From NCBI GenBank assembly GCA_014379625.1, contig JACMLJ010000010.1, positions 186,001 through 250,000 of the forward strand: 64,000 nucleotides of DNA, read 5' to 3'. This DNA is from Ferruginibacter sp. (GTDB lineage Bacteria; Bacteroidota; Bacteroidia; Chitinophagales; Chitinophagaceae). Shown here in pieces: positions 37,018 through 46,739 of the stretch. A program made the position numbers and the translations under genes. Numbering within the stretch: position 1 is the stretch's first letter; each line of letters begins with the position of its first letter. The notes beneath the pieces were generated by a model. The model had not been told where the DNA came from, did no database searches, and saw only the letters and a program-made list of their open reading frames with translations.

Positions 37018-37475
37018 ATAAAAGCAATTTAAAGTAAAAAGTTACAACAAATTAGAGGGGATTGCAACCATTTTTGACTTTTTTTTGAATAAATAATTGA
37101 TGGAAAGATTGCCGCCAGTTAGCGAAGGTATCCATTGTACGGCATGTACAATACCATATCAAAACAAGTGATCAATGGGGATAAGCAAAAGTGGTTTTAT
37201 ATTGGCTGTACACTTATAATTTTTCCTCGCCTGTGGTTTACGCACAACGTCCGCAAAAAATTTTCCATTGTGTAGAAAAATATGCTCATTTTTCTTATGC
37301 CATTACCTTCAAATGATTTGGCATAATTTTTCCATTCATTGTAAATATTTTAATTCGATTTCAATGAAGAAGTTGAATTTTTAATAAAAATTTTAATCCA
37401 ATTAGCGTTCGTTTTTGTTCTGAAAAAAGTAGATTTATCCAACAGGATATTATTAAACATTAAAAAAATATCGTT
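37018..37475. other. Divergent intergenic region
   Basis: No gene was seen. It is AT-rich between the DoxX-like gene and the YtxH gene. A weak promoter-like TAGATTTA lies near 37430 with a TTTTTG upstream of it. Confidence 0.4.
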
Positions 37476-37736
37476 ATGACCACAGTAAATAAAATGTTGA
37501 TCGGAGTTGCAGTGGGTGCAATTTTAGGTGTTTTGTATGCACCCAATAAAGGTTCTATAACAAGGAGAAAGCTTTCCCGCACCGGAAACGATCTTCGGGA
37601 CAGGTTAAATAATTTCAGAGATGCCGTTAATGATAAGATTGATAGTTTAAAAGACGATATGGATGATTTAGCGTATGAGGAATTGGCCGTAACAGAAAAT
37701 GAATCCTCCGCTAAAACAGATGCATGGCAATCGTAA
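37476..37736 (+). CDS. YtxH domain protein
   Basis: An 86-residue protein. It has a short N-terminal hydrophobic segment with glycines (MLIGVAVGAILGVLYAPNKGSITRRKL), which is the YtxH signature with the APNKG turn. An amphipathic helix follows (DLRDRLNNFRDAVNDKIDSLKDDMDDL). Members are small membrane-associated proteins often tied to general stress, without a known biochemical activity. It is monocistronic. Confidence 0.9.
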   Translation: MTTVNKMLIGVAVGAILGVLYAPNKGSITRRKLSRTGNDLRDRLNNFRDAVNDKIDSLKDDMDDLAYEELAVTENESSAKTDAWQS

Positions 37737-37989
37737 ATTAACCGGCAGGCAGGCAGCATTCTTTTGTCTGAATCCAGTATCCGGCAAGGTTATCCGGCCT
37801 TATTCAAAGTGCGATGCAAAGGAAGAAGGTTATTTCACAGGATGTAGTAAAGCAGGTGCTATAATCTAACTGCCGGACTAATGCAGGAGTCATTTAATTA
37901 TTAAAAGCTTATTGTTCCCGTTGCTTACAACCCTTGTGTCGGCGCCCGTTTAAGGTTATGAGAAGGAGTAGAATTTTGATTTGCTAAAA

Positions 37990-38706
37990 CTAAGCAGCAA
38001 CTGAAATAAATTTTACCAAATACCTTTTGGCCACCGGTAGTAGTGTTTCTGCTATCGGAAAACTGAGCGATGTTTCAATGGCATATACAGCAGGATTGGG
38101 CAGGTCAGTCTTTTTTCGGATCAGTTCCATTTTGATATTTTCGTAAGTGGAAGTAATGCTCCGGCACCAGCTATCTATAAAGTCTGTTTTAATGCCCCGG
38201 TATTTTTCATCATGTTTTTCAAAAATGGTAAGACGGTAACGGTAAACCAGGGTGTTTTTTTCATTACCATTGTTTAAAAAAAAATAACCTTCAGTATTGT
38301 CCAGCGGAACAATACCTATCGGCATAATGATAATTTTCTCTTCAACAAATTCATATATTTCAGCACCATCGCTGATGGTTTTTTGCATTTTACCCGTTGC
38401 ATAGTGTATAATGTCTTCCAGTTCTTTCATCAATTCATCATCCTCAATCACCTGTTCGTATAGCAAGGTCAGTTTTTCGAGTTGAATGCCGGTAAATCGC
38501 CTGGGAAAATGATCCTGCATTAGTTTTTTATTATCCCTGAAAGAGATCATATTGTTGAAATGAAAAATAATATCCGCCAGTTGAGGATAAAGTTTGTTTT
38601 CACGAAAACCACTATTGATCTCTTGTAAATAGGCTAACAAGGTATATTTCTTCAGCTCAAAATCAATGTAGCCTTCAGCGAACCAGGTTTCAGATAGTGT
38701 TTTCAT
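37990..38706 (-). CDS. Conserved hypothetical protein
   Basis: A 238-residue cytoplasmic protein starting at ATG 38706 (MKTLSETWFAEGYIDFELKKYTLLAYLQEIN). It has no signal or membrane segments. The N-terminal half is helical. The C-terminal half has alternating strands (ENKIEMELIRKKTDLPNPAVYAIE). It resembles hypothetical proteins of the Chitinophagaceae from memory, with no known function. Confidence 0.78.
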   Translation of the reverse strand: MKTLSETWFAEGYIDFELKKYTLLAYLQEINSGFRENKLYPQLADIIFHFNNMISFRDNKKLMQDHFPRRFTGIQLEKLTLLYEQVIEDDELMKELEDIIHYATGKMQKTISDGAEIYEFVEEKIIIMPIGIVPLDNTEGYFFLNNGNEKNTLVYRYRLTIFEKHDEKYRGIKTDFIDSWCRSITSTYENIKMELIRKKTDLPNPAVYAIETSLSFPIAETLLPVAKRYLVKFISVAA

Positions 38707-39182
38707 ATTGTAAATTAAGGTGTAATATGAAATTAATTAAAAATATGTAATAATTGATCGATTTAAGACGGATTTAATTTATTCCAATCCGGTCAAACTG
38801 AATATTCAATTTTTACCTAACCCACAGTATGGCAATGTATTTAAAACGCAACAGGGAAACCGATAAACCTTAATAGGCAGGCAATTATAAGCAACACAGC
38901 AGGATAGGAACAAGATATGGAATGCAACCTTGGAGAAGCAGTGCTGCAAACATAAATATGAAAAATGCTTTTGTTAAAAAAATGCATTTTAAGTTTGTCG
39001 ATTGCACGAATTATTTTTTTAACCCTGCTTGGGGAACTCATATTTTCATTAATAATTACCTAACAAGCAAAGTCAGGGAGCCGGTTTGCAAGACTAACTT
39101 TTTTTTAGTCAATTTAATCAGTCCCGCCGTTTTCTATGGGTGGTTTATTTGTTGGAATATTGTAGCTATAAAATTATTTGCA
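38707..39182. other. Intergenic region
   Basis: No gene was seen in this 476-bp gap. The sequence is AT-rich without clear repeats or terminators. Confidence 0.4.
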
Positions 39183-39548
39183 CTATAGATCGCTATCCGG
39201 TTCATCCTTCTGCCTGCTCAAACTATAACTATTATTCTCTTCATCCTCCTCACCAATGTTTTCAGCATCATCATCGCTTTCGCTGCCGGGAACATCAAGG
39301 TCTTCGCCCGAAAGGTCGATTGCTTCATTGAGTTTGTCTCCGTCTTCATCCATGTCATCCAGCAATGCTTCCTCCAATATTAAATCCTCATCAGTTGCTG
39401 ATTCATTAATCCCGGCACCGTCAAGTAATGCTAATTCTACAGGGGTTATTTCACTATCCGCCGTTTCTTCATCTGATCCTTTATCTTCATCAAATAAACT
39501 TTTTTTATTTCCGCTTTCAGCTTCGAGCTTTTCATTTTTTGGTTCCAT
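39183..39548 (-). CDS. Very acidic small protein of unknown function
   Basis: A 121-residue protein with about one third Asp plus Glu and very few aromatic residues. No signal or membrane segment. The C-terminal part contains GEDLDVPGSESDDDAENIGEEDEENN, a pattern I recall from a family of acidic Bacteroidota proteins ending in DEENNYYSL. It is probably unfolded or metal- or protein-binding. Function is unknown. Confidence 0.75.
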   Translation of the reverse strand: MEPKNEKLEAESGNKKSLFDEDKGSDEETADSEITPVELALLDGAGINESATDEDLILEEALLDDMDEDGDKLNEAIDLSGEDLDVPGSESDDDAENIGEEDEENNSYSLSRQKDEPDSDL

Positions 39549-40477
39549 ATATTTATTTTATATTTTATTGTGATGAAAATCGAAGGAAAAACGTGCCAAA
39601 AATATAAATGGCTTGTACCAGGTTTATGCAAAGATCAATTCCTGTTGAACGGTGAATAATTTCTACAAAAAAAGCGGATAGGTTAACATCTGTCCGGCTC
39701 AAAATTAAAAATTGTTCTTAACAACCGGACTTGAACAGCTTAAAATGACAATAAAAGAATAAGTAGTAACTAAATTAACCGGAGCAAATAAAGCTAAAGG
39801 AAAGAGCCTGAATTTCAAATGTGAAAATGAGAAAATTTGAAAATAACTCAGTGCCAGGTAAGAAGCTAAATCAAAAAAGTGAAAACTTGTTGTTAGTTTT
39901 TATCGCCCTGGCGCCTTAGAAAGATTGAAATATGGATGGAGATTTAAAAAGCCAAAAGCCAGGGGTGAATTGAAAGAAAATCATTTAGTAAAACTGCTGA
40001 TAATGAATATCAGCAGCAGCACAAAAAAAGCACCAAATTGGTTTTCCTACATATTAATTACTTAGTTTGTAGTACTTACTAACCTGATGCTTCTGCTTGA
40101 GTTACCGGATGTTTTTTACACATCCTGCTTCCCAATCACAATTCAAATGTACATCTTCAACACGCCGTTTTCCAAATTTTTCCCCTACTTTTTTTTTGCA
40201 TTCTTCAAAAACTTATGCACAGCATTTTTTACCGCAAATCATCAGGCATCATATACTATAAATGTTGCCTGGTTAGTTACAATATCAACATCAACACTTT
40301 GAGGTATTGGTAGCAGGAATTATTTGTTGTACCTTTCTATATCTTTTTTTTCATATACATCCAAACCTGGAAAACAACCATATCTAACGGAATTTCACTG
40401 TAAAAGACTCTGTTCTGTAATTGATATAAACAATAACATATAAAATTTACCTCGCGAAATAATAAACAGGATTGATC
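39549..40477. other. Intergenic region with one dispersed repeat copy
   Basis: About 930 bp lie upstream of the TIR gene. It holds one complete copy of the dispersed repeat (39771-39915). The stretch 40080-40300 has a faint resemblance on the minus strand to a small protein, broken by stops, and is not called as a gene. Confidence 0.5.
39771..39915 (+). repeat. Dispersed hairpin-like repeat, copy 2 (complete)
   Basis: A 145-bp element with left end AAATTAACCGGAGC and right end AGTTTTTATCGCCCTGGCGCC. It contains a perfect central inverted repeat, TTTCAAAT (39813-39820) with ATTTGAAA (39835-39842). The ends are partly complementary. No coding capacity. Confidence 0.88.
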
Positions 40478-41755
40478 ATGGCAGATATTTTTATCAGTTA
40501 TTCCAATGAAGATAAGGTTATCATAAAAAAGATCGCCGGCCTCCTGGAAAATAAAGGCTGGACGGTATGGTGGGATAAACAAATACCAATAGGTGAAAAC
40601 TTTGACGCCGTAATTGAAAATGAATTGCATAAGGCAGGTTGTGTACTGGTGGTTTGGACACAAAAATCCATAACCTCGGCGTGGGTAAAAAATGAAGCAA
40701 CCGAAGCGGCGCAGAAAGGCACAATGTTGCCGGTTATGCTGGAGCAGGATGCAGTTCCCCCGGGATTTAAAAGAGTTGAATCAACGACAATGATTGGCTG
40801 GAAGGGTGAGCAGGGGCATCCCGGGCTTGACAGGCTTTTCAGTTCGATAGAAAATATGCTCGGGCATAAAATTGAAACAGCAACACCAGTCGATGATAAG
40901 GGTAGCGACACCAATGATAAATCAATCCCGGCCCATCGCATCCCAGTTTCGGGCTATGGGATTATCGCGGCGATTGGATTCATTGTTTCACTTTTCCTGG
41001 TGTATTATTACCTGCAATTTATCCAGGGCAAGGTTTCTGATGAAGTGGACCAGCGGATGTTTTATTTGATTCTGATCCTTTTTGGCACTTCTATCAGCGC
41101 ACTTGTTTTCGGCGTGATGAACACTTATGCTGTTTTAAAAGGGAAACAGCAAAATGTTAGCCTGAAGATGGCAGGGCCTGGGGTAGGTGTTATCCTGGTA
41201 GTTTTGGGTGGTTTTTACCTCCCCCCCAAAACTGCTGAAAAGAATGCAACCATCCGTGTATTTGACTGGAAGCAAAATCCGGTTACGCAGGGGAATGTAA
41301 AAATATACCTTAAAGAATATATACGCAGCCAGGCCATTGATAATATGGGACAGGCGCTTTTTACCGGGTTACCTTCAGAAATGGCCAGTAGCAAAATGAA
41401 GATAGAAGTTTCCAGCCCGGGATATGCCACCAAAACTTTTGACACCCTGCTTACTAATTCAAAACCCCTTGAACTAACCTTACCGCTTACTACCGTAATA
41501 TTCATTTCAGGAAAAGTAAAAACTGCCGCCGAAATGCCCATCCGTGGGGTAGAAATAAATGTAGACGGTACCCGCTACTACGCCATTTCTATCACAGACG
41601 GTTCATACACTTTAAGACTGGAAGAGTATACGCTCGGCGATCAGATCACGCTTACTACTTCACATAAAGATTTTGAAGACAAGACTATTCCCGTTACGAT
41701 CAATTCACCGGATATTAAAAACCAGGATATTTTCTTAAACCCCATTACTCATTAA
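40478..41755 (+). CDS. TIR-domain membrane protein with periplasmic beta-domains
   Basis: A 425-residue protein starting at ATG 40478 (MADIFISYSNEDKVIIKKIA). The TIR domain (about 1-125) has the box-1-like ADIFISYSNED and, near residues 70-75, WVKNE, where the Glu matches the NADase catalytic position of active bacterial TIR domains. Three membrane segments follow (about 157-180, 192-218 and 228-248), and then two beta-rich repeats of the carboxypeptidase-regulatory type (about 260-330 and 335-425, with KVKTAAEMPIRGVEINVDGT). If the TIR part is cytoplasmic, the C-terminal domains are periplasmic. This could be a sensor linking envelope events to NAD+ hydrolysis, as in defence systems, but that is inference. 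It is followed 11 bp later by an outer-membrane protein gene. Confidence 0.85.
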   Translation: MADIFISYSNEDKVIIKKIAGLLENKGWTVWWDKQIPIGENFDAVIENELHKAGCVLVVWTQKSITSAWVKNEATEAAQKGTMLPVMLEQDAVPPGFKRVESTTMIGWKGEQGHPGLDRLFSSIENMLGHKIETATPVDDKGSDTNDKSIPAHRIPVSGYGIIAAIGFIVSLFLVYYYLQFIQGKVSDEVDQRMFYLILILFGTSISALVFGVMNTYAVLKGKQQNVSLKMAGPGVGVILVVLGGFYLPPKTAEKNATIRVFDWKQNPVTQGNVKIYLKEYIRSQAIDNMGQALFTGLPSEMASSKMKIEVSSPGYATKTFDTLLTNSKPLELTLPLTTVIFISGKVKTAAEMPIRGVEINVDGTRYYAISITDGSYTLRLEEYTLGDQITLTTSHKDFEDKTIPVTINSPDIKNQDIFLNPITH

Positions 41756-41766
41756 AAACTGTAAAT

Positions 41767-43284
41767 ATGAAAATGTTTTTTAATTGCTGTGTATCCCTGT
41801 TCTTTCTTTGCCCTGTTGTTCAAAGCCAGGGGCTTATCATAAAAGGAAGGTTGAGGTGCCTGAATCAAAATCAAAACTCCACTAAGGGAGCGGAAAATAT
41901 TATTGTGGTACCCACTTTTATGCCATCAAGGGCTACCGTTACCGCCTCCCGGCCTTCCGGTTATTTTGAATTTAATACAGGGGTACCGCTTTCCAAACTA
42001 CAGGATAAGATGGTTACTATTTACGTGGTGTCAAGGTGTACCAACTGTAAGGAAGTGGCAAAAAGGGTATTTATTTCGGAGGACCAGGACCGGCAAAACA
42101 GGAACGATACAAAACATTATGTAACGGTAAAAGACTGGATGCTGAATACCAATTGCCAAAGGGCGGAGTTATATCCCCTGGCTGCTGACAGTATAATGCG
42201 GTTAATAATAAAACAACCGGAACAAAACCTGGATAATGTTTCTTCTGCTACTGCGATTGTGGGTGCGCCGGCATTTTTAAATTTTTTAACTACGCTGACG
42301 ACGGTGGCGGGAGCAACGTTCCCCTCCCCGGCTTTTACCATACAAACACTTCAGCCCGGCAATATTAATTACGGACAATTCCTTTTGGCTTCACCATTGA
42401 TGCATTCAGCAAACACCGGGTTCAATTTTTCGCCTTCAAGGGATATGTCCGAAGCAGTTTTTTGGAACCCTTCGGCTATTGCAAACAGCAAGGGAACAGT
42501 CAATATAAGCCTGTTAACCAATGTAAAAAATAATGGAAAGCTGGGAGGTTTTTTTAGGATCAATGAAAAAATTTCATTGGGGGGAGGCGCTATTTATACT
42601 ATGCAGGATGAGTTCCGCCCGGCAGTTTTTAAAAGTAATAATATTACAAGAAATCCGGACACAGTAACTATGAAGCTAAAGGAATATGCGGCTTTTATCA
42701 GTCCGGCTTATAAAATTAATGATAAGCTAAGCGTAGGACTTACGCTTAAATCCATTTGGCAGGATTTCAATAATCCTGACAGCTTATTTGTTGATAATTC
42801 CGGTATCGGCACTTTCTATGACATCAAAATAAAAAAACAGCATTTTGATGCAGACATTTCAGCAACCTATAAAGTAACCAATGCTTTCCAGGTAGGGTTG
42901 AACCTGATGAACCTGGCCGGGACCGAATTGTATGCTGATGCATTTGTTAGGAAGCAGGCAAATATCCCAGTTCAAAATTTACGTTCACTCGGGCTTGGCT
43001 TTGTGTACAAATGGCAGCGCCTGAATGTGGGAGCTGATTTATTGTTTACAGAAGATGCGTTTTATGATGCTTCATTTGGCGTAAATTATGTGCCTTTTAA
43101 TAATGCATTGCTTTCCGCCGGACTTGCCGTCAAACAATTAAGTTATTCTTTTGCCTTTAGAATAAAACATTTCAGGATCGCTTATATTAATGACAATAAC
43201 TGGTTGGTAAATGAAAAAAGAAAAGGGAAAGCGGATATCTTAAATGGTAAAATTTATGGGGGATTTATTTTTGACCTGAATTGA
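41767..43284 (+). CDS. Outer-membrane PorV/FadL-like beta-barrel protein
   Basis: A 505-residue protein with a signal peptide (cleavage near residue 20 at VQSQ). A beta-rich N-terminal domain (22-125, with GRLRCLNQNQNSTKGAENIIVVPT and a CTNC pair) resembles a carboxypeptidase-regulatory domain. A linker follows, and then a barrel region (about 205-505) that opens with SANTGFNFSPSRDMSEAVFWNPSAIANSKG, the PorV/FadL-type entry, and ends in GGFIFDLN. It starts 11 bp after the TIR gene, so the pair is co-transcribed. It overlaps the 3' end of the convergent phosphoesterase gene by 20 bp. The role is unknown; it is a candidate outer-membrane partner of the TIR protein. Confidence 0.85.
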   Translation: MKMFFNCCVSLFFLCPVVQSQGLIIKGRLRCLNQNQNSTKGAENIIVVPTFMPSRATVTASRPSGYFEFNTGVPLSKLQDKMVTIYVVSRCTNCKEVAKRVFISEDQDRQNRNDTKHYVTVKDWMLNTNCQRAELYPLAADSIMRLIIKQPEQNLDNVSSATAIVGAPAFLNFLTTLTTVAGATFPSPAFTIQTLQPGNINYGQFLLASPLMHSANTGFNFSPSRDMSEAVFWNPSAIANSKGTVNISLLTNVKNNGKLGGFFRINEKISLGGGAIYTMQDEFRPAVFKSNNITRNPDTVTMKLKEYAAFISPAYKINDKLSVGLTLKSIWQDFNNPDSLFVDNSGIGTFYDIKIKKQHFDADISATYKVTNAFQVGLNLMNLAGTELYADAFVRKQANIPVQNLRSLGLGFVYKWQRLNVGADLLFTEDAFYDASFGVNYVPFNNALLSAGLAVKQLSYSFAFRIKHFRIAYINDNNWLVNEKRKGKADILNGKIYGGFIFDLN

Positions 43285-46200
43285 TCCGGGGATATTTTGT
43301 TTCCCCCTTTGCATAAAACCAGATAATCCGGTTCATGATATCATCTTCGCCACCATCTACTTCGTTAAAAACCTCCAGTTTTGATTGAAGGGCAAACTTT
43401 CTTGCTTTTCCCCGTAACCCCTGGAGTCCCTTGTTCATTTGATCAAGCGGCACATTATTAGGCAGGGCCGTATAGGTTAATGGATTGATCTTATTTTGAA
43501 AACAATCGGTCATCAGCCTGGCGCTGGCATCAATCACATTCATGGGTGGAAGACCAAGTATCTGCTCAATGGTCCTTAGCATTGAAGTTTGGTTATAGTT
43601 AGATGATACGAGTTTACCACTACTATATGGGCTTACTGTAAGTCCAATGGTTCTGTATGCCGAAATATGATCCCAGCCACTTTGCGAATCATCCTGGGTA
43701 ATGAAGATAACCGTTGAATCCCAATACCTGCTTTTGCTGATCATTTCTATGATCCTCCCAACGGCGAGGTCATTATCCGCCACCATCGCATTAGGCGTAG
43801 GAAAGTCGGGCGAAGTGCCTGCACTATGGTCATTGGGCAGGGAGAGGATCATGAGGTTGGGAAGGCTGTCACCCTTTTCAAATTGTTTCCATTCCTGTAT
43901 AAAAATATCCGCCCGCTGCTGGTCACTGAACGCAATATTATCGCAATCGGGGAAGGTTGGGGAAATTATGGGGAGGATACGTGCAATGGTGCTTTCATTG
44001 TGCCAGTCGGGTTTTTTACCATCCTTGTACCTTTTATAAAGATCTGCCCATTTCAGGTTTCTGTCGTATTCAGTTTCACAGGCTTCGCCATAGATCCTCA
44101 CCGTCTTCCCATTGTCAAGCGCCTGGTTCCAGATAAACCCACTTTTGTTGTAAACCAATGCATCATCCTGGCGATGGGGATAGCTTCTAAACCAGGCCCG
44201 GACATTCTTCGCTACATAGTCTGATACCATGCCTGCATCCGTCCACTGGTGCCCTTCCGCGGATGATTTACCCGAGGCATAATAGTCATCCATCCAACCA
44301 AACTGTTTTGCCAGTGCATGCATATTGGGTGTAATTTTTTCACCGAAGATGCAGAGGGAACTGTCGCCCTTTCCTTGCGGAATATCCCCAAATACCTGGT
44401 CATAGGTTTTATTCTCTTTAATTATATACACCACATGTTTAAAAACGGATGGTTCTCCGAGCCGTTCGGGTACGGGTACTGGCACCACACCTGCGCGGGG
44501 TAGCAACAGCAGTTGTTCCCTCCGGTTCAGTAAATTTAATTGTGCTACTTCCTGTGTATATCGTTCGAGGGTGACTTTGCCGGGGATGGGTATAATACTT
44601 ACTGAAGCCAGTTGCTGGTGTATTGACCCGGCTTTCCTGTCCTGGTCGGTCACATTCGCACCGTCCGATTCCAAGTTGGTAACAACAAGCAGGTCCTTCA
44701 CTAATTTTAATCCGCCCGGGTAGGCTTCTGTGGGAATATACCCGTTCACAAATGATTTCCCTTTACCGTTTGCTGATGCATTTTTCCCAAGGCGAACAAC
44801 TGCAACAGCATTATCAAAGCCGTTTGCCACGTATAAAATTGTATTGTCTGCATTCAATTCCAGGGCATTGGGCGTACTTCCCTGTAAATTGTATTTTCCC
44901 TTTAATAAACCAACATCAACCGATTCCGAAATGGTATTTGACTTTGTATTGATAACCGTAATTGCATCACTTGATCCATTGGAGACATAAATATACCTGC
45001 CATCCTTTGAAGCTTTTACAGCGTTGGGATGCAATCCTACATTAATTTGCCGGATAGTTTTGCCGGTAGCGGGATCAAATACGATTACAGTTCCGGATGA
45101 AGTGGCCCCCGTTTGGGGATCGGTATAGGCCAGGCCCCAGGGAACACCAGCCCTTTCTTTTGAACTATCTGTAGCATTGCTGCCCGCCCAGTTGCTGACA
45201 TAAATGCTACCATTTGCCATTGCTACGCCGTAAGGTGCAACACCAGTAGCAGATCTCCAAAGAATGCTTCTGTCGTTCCAACGGATCTTCAGTAATTCAT
45301 TATTGCCATTGAGCACTACATACAGGAAAAGCTCTCCATTTTCACTGGATACCTCAATTTCATTGGGAATGGCGTTGCGTGCCGATGCCTTTTTTTCAAT
45401 GGGTATATCTGAAAAATTCCGGAACCCATCTGCCCATTCCGCAATCATCAAAACTGCATTTCCGCCATCCCTTTCGGCTGCGCTCCACACAATCCAGGTT
45501 TTTCCTTTTTCCATAAATGAACGGATACCCGAATAAGTGCTCATATATTTCCGGTAGCGGGGGATATCTGAAAAGTTCCACCGGCCGATGATTTTTTTGT
45601 TGCCAGCATCCAATGCCATTATACCGTACCTGTCTTCTATCACCAGTTTGCTATCATCCGCTAAAATTGCTGCATCCAGGGCATGGTTTTCCAGTTTCGG
45701 GTCGCCAAAACGGATCACATCGCCCGCCGAACGGATGATGCGGTTGTATGGCATCAGGCGTAAAGTTTTATCCCTGCTTTTAAGAAAATCGGAAAGTGCT
45801 GCAATTTGGTCTGTATTAATATAATCGACTTTCAGACTTACGAGTGTCTTCCAGGCTTCGTCAAAATCCGGGTTTGCCCAAAAACGTAAAGGTTTATTTA
45901 AACTATGCGCTTTATTCACTATCGCTGTTAAAATTGAACTATCTGAAACCGGCAGTGGACCCACCCCCTTCCAGTGACTATATTTCCCGAAATTGCCGCT
46001 CAGCAACGCGATCCTGGGTAAAGCTGACTTACTGTAATCCCTGTCCGGATTTCCATCGAACCATATATACGCGGGATAAGCGTTAAACAGGGTTTCATCA
46101 GGAAGGTTGCCGGTGATTATGATGCGAATTGCAGGATTGTAGATGACAGAAGGGAATTTTTTTAAAAGGGCAACCAATGCATCCAGCGTGGTAACTGCTT

Positions 46201-46546
46201 CAGTCTTCAGGTCGATTAATAGTTGCAGCTTCAGGCTGCTGTCGGGGTACACACGACCTTTATTGTTTTCAATGAATTTTGACAGGGGAAAAAGGTATAA
46301 ATCTTCCAGGGTTCGTCTTTCCTTTATCTCAACAGAGTCATGGCCAACCAGCAAAAGTCCGCCGGTGAGATGTACATCCGCTTCAATAGAACCAAACTGC
46401 TCGTTATAAGCTTGAAGGAAAGGATTTTGCTGCCGGTAATCGTTGTGTGAATGTGCGTTTGCAGCAGAATAATTATGGGTTTGCCCAAAAGCAGGCGCAA
46501 TTGCAGAACAAAAAAACAGCGATAAAAAAAACTTAAGTATGTGCAT
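43265..46546 (-). CDS. Secreted PI-PLC/GDPD-like, YVTN propeller and phosphoesterase fusion
   Basis: A 1093-residue exported protein (signal peptide 1-22). The N-terminal domain (about 25-260) has the PI-PLC/GDPD superfamily features HSHNDYRQQNPF, SIEADVHL and LLVGHDSVE. The middle (about 270-690) is a propeller with YVTN-type repeats near 487-590 (VIVFDPATGKTIRQINVG and RYIYVSNGSSDAITVI). The C-terminal domain from about 705 begins VVYIIKENKTYDQVFGD, the start of the PF04185 phosphoesterase family, and later shows FITQDDSQSGWDH. Propeller-phosphoesterase fusions are known; the additional N-terminal domain is notable. It probably releases phosphate or alcohol from phosphodiesters outside the cytoplasm. 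It is divergent from susC, 193 bp away. Confidence 0.87.
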   Translation of the reverse strand: MHILKFFLSLFFCSAIAPAFGQTHNYSAANAHSHNDYRQQNPFLQAYNEQFGSIEADVHLTGGLLLVGHDSVEIKERRTLEDLYLFPLSKFIENNKGRVYPDSSLKLQLLIDLKTEAVTTLDALVALLKKFPSVIYNPAIRIIITGNLPDETLFNAYPAYIWFDGNPDRDYSKSALPRIALLSGNFGKYSHWKGVGPLPVSDSSILTAIVNKAHSLNKPLRFWANPDFDEAWKTLVSLKVDYINTDQIAALSDFLKSRDKTLRLMPYNRIIRSAGDVIRFGDPKLENHALDAAILADDSKLVIEDRYGIMALDAGNKKIIGRWNFSDIPRYRKYMSTYSGIRSFMEKGKTWIVWSAAERDGGNAVLMIAEWADGFRNFSDIPIEKKASARNAIPNEIEVSSENGELFLYVVLNGNNELLKIRWNDRSILWRSATGVAPYGVAMANGSIYVSNWAGSNATDSSKERAGVPWGLAYTDPQTGATSSGTVIVFDPATGKTIRQINVGLHPNAVKASKDGRYIYVSNGSSDAITVINTKSNTISESVDVGLLKGKYNLQGSTPNALELNADNTILYVANGFDNAVAVVRLGKNASANGKGKSFVNGYIPTEAYPGGLKLVKDLLVVTNLESDGANVTDQDRKAGSIHQQLASVSIIPIPGKVTLERYTQEVAQLNLLNRREQLLLLPRAGVVPVPVPERLGEPSVFKHVVYIIKENKTYDQVFGDIPQGKGDSSLCIFGEKITPNMHALAKQFGWMDDYYASGKSSAEGHQWTDAGMVSDYVAKNVRAWFRSYPHRQDDALVYNKSGFIWNQALDNGKTVRIYGEACETEYDRNLKWADLYKRYKDGKKPDWHNESTIARILPIISPTFPDCDNIAFSDQQRADIFIQEWKQFEKGDSLPNLMILSLPNDHSAGTSPDFPTPNAMVADNDLAVGRIIEMISKSRYWDSTVIFITQDDSQSGWDHISAYRTIGLTVSPYSSGKLVSSNYNQTSMLRTIEQILGLPPMNVIDASARLMTDCFQNKINPLTYTALPNNVPLDQMNKGLQGLRGKARKFALQSKLEVFNEVDGGEDDIMNRIIWFYAKGETKYPRINSGQK

Positions 46547-46739
46547 GATTATGTTTAAAATAGTGCCTTCAAAGTACTGAACATTCCTGATCCCTTATCC
46601 CAGCGCACCGGCTCACCGGTTATATTTTTATTAATTTTTCTTTATCAAAATATTATCAAAACCAAAACTATTTCATTAGCAGTTCCAATTCTTTTCTTTT
46701 GTGAATTATTTGTAAAATATACAATTAAACCAATACTAA

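Noticed and set aside
40080..40302. Small gene or metal-binding pseudogene upstream of the TIR gene
   Set aside because: The plus-strand frame is not protein-like. The minus strand has a faint SVDVDIVTNQATF stretch, but it is interrupted by stops and too short to assign.
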